Of a stretch of 64,000 bases of DNA, positions 36,428 through 48,400 are shown in pieces. The number at the start of each line of letters is the position of its first letter. The stretch's first letter is position 1. The notes under the pieces are model-generated. The model did not search any database, was not told the DNA's origin, and worked only from the letters and a program-made list of their open reading frames with translations. Position numbers and translations under genes: made by a program. Origin of the DNA: Mytilus edulis. Taxonomy: Eukaryota > Mollusca > Bivalvia > Mytilida > Mytilidae. The stretch is taken from the NCBI RefSeq assembly GCF_963676685.1, contig NC_092357.1:64831957-64895956 (forward strand), written 5' to 3'.

Positions 36428-39400
36428 ATGTCAGCAGTATTTCTACATGTCGGTCAATGCGGAAACCAAATAGGAAAGGCTTTCTGGAAGAAAACATCAC
36501 AAGACAAAGCTGTTCATGAAGGGTACACAAAATAAAAATCTAGTCACTTCGGCACCCACTGACCCAGTGACCTAGTCAAATTTGCACCCCATACAGTTAT
36601 TTCGTCTCTGAGTATTAACAACTTTTTATGTTTTGCGGGTAAACTATTAATGACCTTTTAACTTATATTTTCTCCTCCATGATAGACCATGTAGACTGTC
36701 TGATTGAATTGGACCGACTTGTCTCCGGGCCAAGTTGTCCAGCATTCTTTTTGTCACCCCTAAAAGAAGTTCCAACTAAAACAGAAACTTTGTTATAAAC
36801 ATGATAAACAATGCCATACTATCCAGCTATCTGTTCCCCTATTTAAAATTACACAACCATAACAAAGGAACTTCTTTTTCATGACTACTGCACAATTGCT
36901 AGCAAAAAATTGGCTAGTAAACGTACAAAATTGGTGCAGGAAAAAAACCAAAACAATTTAGATTACAAAGAAGTCTTTTTTTTTATATTAATGGTCATGA
37001 ATTATGAGATATTAATTAAACAATATAAAAGAAAATAAGAAACATAAGCCATAAGCATGATAGGGCCTCACCCTTTTATATTAGGCACTGGCTACGGTTA
37101 CATGGAAATGTAACAATAATAAAAATATTATTGTTACATTGGAGAGTCAGACTAAATGCCGGAATGCATTGTTGGGTAAGGACCTGATTAATTACGAATG
37201 TAACAATAATTATTGAGGCTACGGTTACATTGTGTTATTGTTACATGAAAAACAGCAATGTACGATGGGACTAGAAATATGTACTACGTCTAGTAAATAA
37301 TAAAAGTTGAAGACATTTATTTTATATATACAATACTATAGGGTTATTGCATGAATATTGGGGAATATTGTCCCGAGTAGAATCTTATATTGCACGAGCT
37401 TGCGAGTGCAATATATGTTCTACGAGGGACAATATTCCTCAATATTCATGCAATAACCCTTTTATTGTATAGCAATATAATATTTGAAAGTAAAAATTGG
37501 TTTAAACTAAGATTTTGTCGTTGATGACGTCATGAATTTTGAAGATTTATTGCACTAGTGCAATATTAGAATTTATTGCACGCTAACTTGTGGTTACTTT
37601 CTGTGGGAAATATTATATTGCTATACAATAAATACAATTATCATATACTTAGACTAAATAACATATGATTTTTACCGTATGATAATAGCATTAAATTAAA
37701 GTATTTTCCATATTTTTCGAATTGGTGCTAAGCGGGCTGATATGAAAAGTTTATCACATGCTTCGATTGTTATCACATGCCTTTCCGTAACGTTATCACA
37801 TGGCATTCCGGTGATACTCGGCAAATTCCGGAAACTACACCTCAATGCTACGTTTTCAGTGAAAAACATTACAAAGTAGTGTACAAAACAATTATTTGAA
37901 TACTGGAAAGTATGTTGTGTAAAATAATTAAATAAGTTTTTCTGAAACATTATTTAGAAAGTTACTTTAAAAAAGTTGACTTTTCTATACAATGTTCATT
38001 ATGTATATTGTTGAATTATTTTTTTGTCGATTTTTCCATATTAAAATGTGGGTTTTTTTTCTCTGTTGAGGCATATGATAGAAAGATTTCATATTGAATG
38101 AATCAAATTTTGGGTCCGACGTCCGTGAACTTTTTACTCTTTCAACTTCTTTTTGGGAACTACGTAGAAGGATCAATATATGAATCTGTTATTTTTCTCT
38201 ACTGTTGAAGCATATGATAAAAAGATCATAACATGTCATTTTTCATATCGCATGTATTATCAGCCCTCGGTCAATATCAGCCCTCGAGCCATGCGGCTCT
38301 TGGGCTGATATTGAACCTAGGGCTGATAATACATGCGATATGAAAAATGCCATGTAATAATCTGATATTATATTACATACACTTTCTTTATTTTGTATTT
38401 ACAATGACACGGTTTCTACATATCCAGTAAGTGGTATCTTTTGAGCCATAAACAATTTATTTACCAAACTTGGTTTGATTAATGGTCCATGGAATGAGGA
38501 AAGCCTATTTATGTTATACACTTTCTTTATTTTGTATTTACAATGACACGGTTTCTACATATCCAGTAAGTGGTTTTTGAAGCATGTTTAAATCCGACAC
38601 ATCAGGTTTTAAGAATTCTTTCACAATTTCACAACAAAAACGAGACAAGAGAGTTCGAACAGGCAGAGGCAGACATACTACATTCATTCAAATAGCAATG
38701 CAAAAAAAGCAAACATGTCGTTGGAAGAAGAAAAAAAACAACGTTTGACACTTGGTCTGTGTCAATTTAAACTTTTAATTTATAACACGAATGTAATTTA
38801 AATCTCGAATGGATATTACAACCAATTGATATTCGTATATAGGTTAAAAATACCTAATCTTTGGTTTGGGCGAGCTCCATCTGATTTTGAAACGAAATAA
38901 CGTCCTCCATATAGATACATGTATACAGAAATTTTCAGTATTTTAGTTCACAGTCAGCAAACTTTGCTATATTTGATGTATCAAATATTTTAGTACTGTG
39001 TTTGTATAGCTGTATGTAATTTGTGTCTTGATAATTGTATCAGTTTCGTTTCAAATGCATCCCAAGTTTTAAATTGTTCACCCAAAACAAAATTGGTAAT
39101 AGGAATCTCTTCATCAATTGTTCAAAGTATAATGACAGTAATAAGAGTAGGTGTGCAATTAAATACTTAAAAGTGAACACTTTTCTCAGCCCAAATTCTC
39201 AACAACAAACCATTGTACTATATATATTTCTTTTCTCAGCCCAAATTCTCAACAACAAACCATTGTACTATATATATTTTTCGCCTTTGGCACTTCTACT
39301 CTGAAGTAGTATCTTTAAGAACATCAAAACCATTAATACGCAAAAGTATAAAAACACAATTTGTTTTAAAAATAATAATATTTATTATTTATCATTATTA

Positions 39401-42400
39401 CAATTATTATTTAGTACATATGAAAGAATTGAACAACAAACTATAGAAGATTTAAGTTTAATAAATCTAGCGCGCATTACTGTCTTTCATGAAACAATAA
39501 CGCAATGTAACCGTAGCCTCAATAATTATTGTTACATTCGTAATTAATCGGTTCCTTACCCAACTTTGCATTCCGGCAATTAGTCTCCAATGTAACAATA
39601 ATATTTTTATTATTGTTACATTTCCATGTAACCGTAGCCAGTGCCTTTATATTATAGTAAAATTTTAAAAACCAAACATTGAAGTGCTGCTAGCTATAAT
39701 ATCATTGTATGTATAGTGAATGAGTACTTCTTTTTAAAATTTCACGAATCTCGTTACTTCTCCATATCAACATGATCAATTTCAAAAAGAGAAGTCACTT
39801 CTCCCTATAATTCTGAAGTGCACAAATGTATGTGTGAGCCCTGATAGATAATATGAAGATGTGGTATGAGTGCCAATTAGACAACTCTCCATCCTGATGC
39901 ATACCATGCATACATTGATATCAAAGGAGTAAGGCTGTGATAATATATATTTTCTGTCTTTTTGTTTTACCATCACCTAAGTCTCTATTTTTTCGATTTT
40001 AGACACACTTTCATACACCCTGATGGAAAACAAAGATCTGTACATGTAGATAGTGAGCCAAAAGTTGTACAAAAGGCGTGCAAAGGTCTTAAAATAAGGT
40101 AAAACAAGTATACAGACAATTCAGAAATGCATTTATTATTGTGATTGTTCAACAATATACTCATTATTACTGTCAAAGGGCATATTTATTATTACAATAT
40201 ATCAATTTTATAATTTTTATTAGAAAATGCTATCAACTTGATCTAGAATTGAAATGCATGTTGGTTTTTTTTGGACGCCTTGATCTCATCACAGTTTTGG
40301 CAATAATAAAAATTTGCAATGCTATTAAAAATAAGATGTGCTGTGATTGCAAATGAGACAAATGTCCACAAGACACGAATTGATATTCAATCAGCAATGA
40401 TACTATAGGTCACCATACCATTTCTTGAGCAAAACCAATAACTGCATTATATAAGCCATGATAGCAAGCTATAATTTGCATTAACATGATAAAGGTAAAA
40501 CAATTCAAATGAGATAACTAACATCTTTATGTATGTAGAAATGAAAACAAAAATAGTCTTCAGCGACAAACAAGTACAGTACTAAATATTTTACCAGTAG
40601 TATCTTCATGCATTTATTACATGTATTAGAATAAGGCCCGCTCCCTTTAACATGTTTAACACTTCAAAATCAGTATTACTGTATATGCTAGCGCTCCATT
40701 CAATGATTTATCAAAATACATGACCACCTAAGGCCTCCTTTCAGTCGTTTTCTGATAGGTCTTGACTCTGTCAAGGCTCTTTAATATTTTTTTTTTCAGA
40801 GATGGAAACATTGTATCTGGAAAGAGAGGAAGAGGAACAAATTGGGCATTAGGTATATTGTCATAACAAAGCAAGAATTTTTTAAGCATAAAATCTAAGA
40901 CGAAACAACATTATTTTCCTGTAAAAACGGAAAATGTATATTATTAAGTTTAACCTGTACACTGTTGTTCATGTAAGTTGTAACATTTTGAATAATTCTG
41001 GATGGGCTACTGTTATTACATGAATATCGTTGAACATGATGCACTAGTATATCATCTTAGCTATAGTTACCCAGGCCTATTACAAAAACATATATTTCAG
41101 CTAACATAAACCACTGAAAAAATCATTCATCCAGTATGTTTTCAACAGCAGGTCATCTTTATAAATTTACCTTGATTCAAATGGATTTCAATTTGAACTG
41201 GTCAATTGTCGAATTCAGAAAAGCAATTACAAAAGTTCATATACTTAATTGATAAGATATTTAAAGCATTGAACCAGTGTTCTTTAAAATTATTTGGATC
41301 ATCTTCAAAACTTTTGAAATAGTTCCATAATGATGACATCGTATTTCATGATTGGTCTATCATCAACATTATTTTCAAAACACGCTCAAACTTTTATCTT
41401 TTGAGGAAATAATTTCTTTTACAAAACAAGTTTTCATCATATTATATAACCGGCTCTGCTGGGCGATCTGCTTTTACGAAATTGGCGCCCATTAAACTGA
41501 ATCCATCAATGTTACCATATATCAAATTTGAATTTGCTCTCTGCCGAGGTCTGCTTTGACACCCATTTTTATCAACCTGATAGGCGATCTGCTTTTACCA
41601 GATTGAATATTCCCATAACAGATTAATCAATTGAATTCGGCTGCTAAAATCGTTTGCCACATGTTGTCATAGTTAAATCATAATAAAATGCGATCGTAAA
41701 CAGCATTCTTATCCAGATTTCAAAATATTTTGACAACAAACTATGAAAAATTATAGTTGCCTTAATCGGTGACAGAAACTTTTCTGGAAATATCGATTTT
41801 TATTTTATTTTCCTGAATTGGGAATTCATTTTCATGTACATATTTTTGGGGCCGCTGAGCGGCCCTAAACTATATACTGGAATCATCCCTGCACATTTTT
41901 GGCAATAATAAAAGCCTCGCATTAATTTCTGAATTTACAGTATCTGACAATTCCAGTATAGACATGGACATGTTTTATATTATTTGGGGATGATTGGCAA
42001 ACAATTTTTTCGTTGGGAGATTCACACATATTTTTGATTTTTTATAGGTTACCATGGACTAAAGAAAAGTGGAGAGGATCACATACTAGAGGATACTGCC
42101 AACCAAGTCAGGAAAGAAATTGAGAGGTAATAATATGTTTATTGCAGAAATCGTAATAACAATAGTCATGTTAGTATTGCTATAATTGTTATTTTGATTT
42201 TTATATTTATATATTTTTGTCTTTTGATCAGAATGCAGAACAATTTTTCAATTTGCTGTAATTTTTATGTTATAAAAGAAGTGGGGTGGGGTCATTTAAA
42301 TTTGATAGCATCTACACAATACACCTAAATACATAAGTAGTTATCCTTCATAATTCTTTATACAGCCCTAAAGCCCAATTGACATGTATTGCACTGTGGA

Positions 42401-45400
42401 GCAAGGTTTTAATAACTGACTTTAATCTGATTTCCAAACACTAGGACAAAACTATATAAAAAAAGCAATTAAGGCTGATATGTTGCCACTTGCCAAAAGT
42501 AATTTTCTTTGCCAGATGCCACTAATTCTTGTATAGGTCAAAGGGAAATAATCAAAGTAGTATTGTTCATTCTAAAAGAAAGAGGTGGAAGATGCCCAAG
42601 GGATATTCAAATTACAAATCAAAGACAAAATACTGAGGCCATGGACAAAACAGTCAAGAAAAAACATCAGAAAACCAAAAATTGTTTTTTATTCCTTATC
42701 AACTCATCAAATAATTCTTCAAACAGAAACATAGGTTGTTCATCAGCAAAAATTACATATTGTGGGTAAAGGCGAACTAAGAATTAAAGTGTAGAATAAT
42801 ACATATTTTTATAGGCTTGGTTGCTTACTAACAAAATTGTGAAATCAATTTTCTGCTAACATTAAATTTTTTCCTCATTCCAAGAAAACAGGTGCTCACA
42901 AAAATGAATTAATCTACATTTTGTACAGTATTAACTGTTTGATATATTTCATCAATTATACAATATAAACTAACAACACTGTAAAAAGCAAAGACCTTTA
43001 GAGATCAACACAATCTGCCACAGTAAGTAATTAGGTGCAAAAGGTACAATATTTCAAAATTAGCCTGGTTCTCAAGAAGTCTTATTTTACAGATGTGACA
43101 TGTACAATGGTTGTATTATGATGCACAGTTTGACCGGTGGAACCGGTTCAGGTCAGTATTTGTATGTATGTAGGTACTATATATATATATAGCTCATGTA
43201 AATGAAATGACAAAGTTTTGTTATCTCCCCTTTTTGTTATGTCCTTTGAATGTGATTTTTTTCACATTTCGAAGTTTCATCAATGCTGGGATTGATTTTT
43301 AGCTGAAACTGGTTTGTAAAATTATAATCTGCATAATGATACATCTAAAAGACTTGTTTTTATAAGCATAATCTACATGGTCATATACATAAACATTGAA
43401 GTCCATACTTAAAATAATGAAACGATTAAATTCAGCAACATATATTTCACAACTGTTTATTTATTCTCATTGTTTTGTGGATTCATTTATTTTTGTGGGT
43501 ACCAGTTTCCATGGATAATGGGAAAGTAACATGTTCATAGATATCTAATTTCGTGGTTTTGCTGTGTCTGTGGTCTGCATACAAGCCTATAGAAAATTTG
43601 TCATTCGTTGAACATTTAATTTTGTGGTTTACCTATATCCACAAAAAATTTGTATCCAATGAACAATAATAAATCCACAGTATTCCATATATATCTTGAT
43701 GTGAAGTAATTGAGAAAAGGGAGACAACCCAAACCAATCACAAAACGTTATAATGTTCCTTTTGTTGTCTTTTTATACGCCCGCCAAAATTTTGACTGGA
43801 CGTATTATGGTATACAAATGCCTGTCCGTCTGTCTGTCCGGCGTAAACATGTCGCACCGTAACTTGAGAACGACTTATCCAAGTTTCATGAAACTAAATA
43901 TAGTTGTTTCTTATGATGGTCAAGCTAATTGTATACTTTTTAGTGAATTTTTTTTTTTAGTTACCGGACTATGTAACTTAAACATGGGGTTGGTTTTTTT
44001 TCACATGTCGCACGTATCTTAAAAAGGATTTATGATTATTGCTTAAAACTTTACACACTTCTTAGTAATATTAATCTAAAGATCTGTTGACTTTTTGGTT
44101 TTGATTCAAAATTTTATTTTAGAGATATTGAGTTTTTTGTAAAAAAGAAAAGGGGGGGGGGGTCACAGGTTGCGCTGTATCTCAAAAACTATTTATGGTT
44201 ATTGCTTAAAACTTTACACACTTCTTAGTTATATATCTAAAGATCTGTATAATTTTTGGTGATGATTCAAAATTTTATTTTTGAGTTATTGAGTATTTTG
44301 TAAAAAAGTTTTTGTTTTACATGTCGCAGCATATGTCAGAAACCATTTATGATTATTGCATAATATTCACACACAAGACGACGGGCGTATCATGCACTCA
44401 TGGGCCAGCTGTTTATTGTGATTTGTGGAAATATCAAGCACACTTTTTAATTTGCTTTATTAAGATCTATATATTCTTATAAAAAGGATTATTCAATTAT
44501 TATTCCTGTATCATGGGGATCATTATCAAACAGAACCTGTACAACATACTGTGCAGCATCATTCCAGCACAGAACCTTTCATATATTTGTATATTTTTGG
44601 ACTAGGATCTCGTCTGTGTGAGGCCATGAGGTAGAAATATCCCATGAACCACCTGATTTCCTGTAATGTGAGGATTTGTACCAAACATAACCTTACATAG
44701 ACTTGTGTATTTTTAGGATTAGGATCTTGTCTGTGTGAGGCCATGAGAGAGGAATATCCCATGAACCATCTGATTTCCTGTACTGTGGCGCCATGTTTGA
44801 CAGGAGAAAGTCCATTACAGAACTATAATGCTTTGCTAACACTGTCATACCTTCAAAGGTAAAATAACATGTAATATTTGGGACATTTTATGATTAGCTT
44901 AAAATCTTCTAACATAACATCATTTTAAAGGGGCACTAGCTGTCAAATTCATTGTAACCGATTTGACTCAAATTCTCATATTTGGTTTATAACAATGTAA
45001 AACATTTATCCAAACTATCAAAAGTCTAAAATAAACAGTTTACAGAGCATGGGGTAGATAATATATAGGTTCGTATCGTGTGTATTTTAGTCCAGACGCC
45101 ATCTAATTAACTATCGATTTGACCTCAGATGACCATATAAGCGATGTAAACAAAAATAAAGATACGAATAGATTAAACCAACACGTGCAATCGCATTTTT
45201 ATAGGTCTGTTTGGTTTTATTTTATAGATTAAAAATAGACGTTTCTCATTGTTTTTAACCATATAAGAATGATTTTATGTGCATCGAATTAGTAATCCAA
45301 TGATTTACCGTAGTTTCACTTTCATTGTTGACATTCTTTTCTTTAAATAAACAGTACACGTACAATGCATGCGTTGTCAATCTCTACATAGGGGTTAACT

Positions 45401-48400
45401 TGAAGTTCACATGAATACCGGTTAGAATGATGATGACGTTTTCACTTGCAAGTGAATCAGTCAAAAATTATGTTTAATCGCTTATTTCAACAAAATTAAA
45501 GGAAATTGATTGCTAAAAGCAAATTATTATTTCATTATTCCAATTTGATTAATGATTGATCTAAAAAAAAATCATACTTTATTTTTTTATACATATCGTA
45601 GCTAGTGCCCCTTTAATATGATATTAAAGAAAAATAAGAAACAAGAAAAAAAAGAAAACGAAATCTAGGAATAGATTTGGTTTTAGAAATTTTAAAATTT
45701 AAATACGCAAAAATATTGAACAGTTTTTTTGTTTGTTTTTTATTGGCAGTTTCTTCGTTTTCTCTACATTTTTATTATATATTTTTAACTATTCCTAAAT
45801 ATTTTATCAAATTTATAGCCAAACTATGGATATTTTGAAATTGAAATAATCTTTTACAAATGGAGATTTTGTTTCAGAAATATATTTATAAAGACAAATA
45901 TTATTCTTTTTCAGGAATACTGACTGTGTTGTTCTGACCTATAATGATGATGTTCTCGGAAAACTTCAGAGAAAGATGGAGAGTGTGTCTTTTGATGCCA
46001 TGAACACTTCTATAGCCTCTGCTCTAGGTGGAGTATTCCTGCCCACAGATACCATGACACCAAAAAGGTTAGATTATCTCCCTTATATAAAGTGACCATG
46101 TTTCCTTTGATGCCATGAACACCTCTATAGCCTCTTCTCTAGGTGGAGTAGTCCTGCCCACAGATACCATGACACCAAAAAGGTTAGATTATCTCCACTT
46201 ACAATCAAAAGATTTTTTTAATATTACTCTTTTACGTATGAATAAAAACAAAACTATAATTTCATGAAGTATACAAATACCTAATGTTAATTTGGTGGCG
46301 TACCAAAAATATTGGATTTGTCTGTTTATAAATTAGAAAAGAATTTGTATAATACTGACATGAAAAATAGTTTGAATTGTCTCCCCTTACTCATAAAATG
46401 TTTTTTTTTTATGGTTCTTTCTTTAAAGATTAAAAAATAAACAGTTTTTCAGCATAGAGATTTAATTTATTTGACCTTACTTAATACAGTAAAAAAAAAT
46501 CACACTATACACAAATTTTTAGAAATAGTACCCTCATGTATACTAAGGGGCATACATAGTTTCTTCCCCTAATCTATATGTCATAGTCATATGCTTACAC
46601 TTTCAGGTTTGATGCAATCATTTGTTTTAGAAAAATGTGTAGGAAATAATAACCCCTTTAAACAAGCTAAATGATGTCCGTTATTTCACAAACAATGAAT
46701 GGATTGCTTCCTCTTATGTTAAAGGGTGTAAATAGTCTCAAAACTGTAAAACATGTTCAACTGCTTACAATAAATAAAAAAAGGTTTGGTTGTCTCCCCT
46801 TGCATTAAAAATGAAAAAAAATGTTGTCCCCTCCTCGTAAAAGATTTGATTCCTGTTAAAAAAAGTTTTTAAAAAGTTTTGATTGACCCCTAGTAATTGA
46901 ACCAAAATATGGTGTTTAAAGTTTTTTCTCAAATCTACAATAAAACTGTAACATCTTTCCTAAACAATGTTGATTAACTATGGGAAACAAGTTTAAATTT
47001 ATAAATTGATTTGCCTGGAGCTTACATGATATAAAATGTATTTCCTGTAGCATATGATAAAACTGGAAAGCAGACTTTACAAGCTTAAGAGGAGTTAATC
47101 AATGTATGCATTACATTTTTGTATTCTAATTGAAAGTTCATACTTTTTATTATTTTAGTGGACCAAGTATTGGTATGGAACCTTGGGAGATGATAAGATC
47201 AGTTTGTCCTCTTCCAGCAAATAAATTTGTACAGGTCCATCATATAGCTAAGAGGCAAGTTAATTATTAAAGTCAAACATTTAGGCTTAAATTAAAATAT
47301 TGTTTGTTTGCCCTTTACCAACCGACTCTTTAAATTCATTCCGCCTGAAAATCTTTTATTTGTGTTTACCAGCAAGATTTTATTTTATTTAATTTTTTGT
47401 TCCTACCAAAAATCTTATATATGTATTTCCCGCTCAAAACTATTTTACTGGAATTCTCGGGTTTTATCTTTCATAATAAGGTCTAGTCCGTTTGGTATCA
47501 CATGAGCGTTTGACATGAATGGACACTTGCATTTGGAGTTTCAAAGCATTTGTTTGAAATCGATGTTCAAAGCTTTGAAATCATGATATATAAAAGAATG
47601 TTACTCTGTGTCTCTATACTTTAAGAGCAGGGTTCATTCAAAAAAAGTTTGTCCAATACTAAATTATCAACATGTGTACAAAATATTTTGTGAACAGACT
47701 TTGTATCCTATGTAGGGATGGTCTTTGGTGGTCCATAGATTAGGATGATTATGTTAACGATGCCTTCGACCAGCATTGATATATTCTGATTTATATCTGA
47801 CATGAACCAAAGGTCTGTAAAGGGGAGAATATTTGGCAGTAAAATCGCCAAGTTTTTCCGTACACATCATTTATAAATGCGATGTAAAATATGTGACAAT
47901 TGAGTTTCAAGTCTTGTAGCATTTTTATTGGAAACACAGGCACACACGAAAATTTAAACACTCTAGGGACTTTTTCTACTAGTAATGTACAATGTATTTC
48001 TGCCCGGACATATTTTACCAGGACAAAGTTATCTCTTACAGAAAAACTGTAGGTCTAGGTAAGCGTACAAGGTACATATTACAGAATATTAGTGCAAGTT
48101 AAAGTTCTTAAAAATTCCAGGTATGTAAACGCTTAAAATATGCCGCACAGCCCCATTTTTTATATTTGAAAAAAATTGTAGTGCATATGAATTAACTTCA
48201 CATTCTACAGGATAATTTTTTTTCAAAACTTGGGACTAATATACTAATAGTCCTAGAAACTTATTAGCAAAAGCATACTTAAACAAAAGCAGTACAGACA
48301 AAAATGACATCATGCAGATTTTGTATCGATAAAATAAAATATTATACCTACCTGCCTACCCATGACAAAAAATGTACCGAGCTAAGTTATTTTTTGGGAA

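Larger units (their letters stand above)
37084..39645. mobile_element. Mutator-like long-TIR element (non-autonomous) in tubulin intron 1
   Basis: About 160 bp at the left (37,084-37,245, beginning GGCACTGGCTACGGTTACAT) is repeated inverted at the right (39,490-39,645, ending CGTAGCCAGTGCC). Both arms share TACGAATGTAACAATAATTA and the AATGTAACAATAATAAAAAT inner palindrome. A perfect 9-bp direct repeat flanks the element. Long TIRs with 9-bp duplications are characteristic of Mutator-like elements. The 2.2-kb interior holds two hairpin elements and short duplications but no transposase-like frame. Confidence 0.75.

Noticed and set aside
42509-42769. 86-codon frame inside tubulin intron 4
   Set aside because: Lysine/asparagine-rich with no domain; it looks like an interspersed repeat read in one frame.
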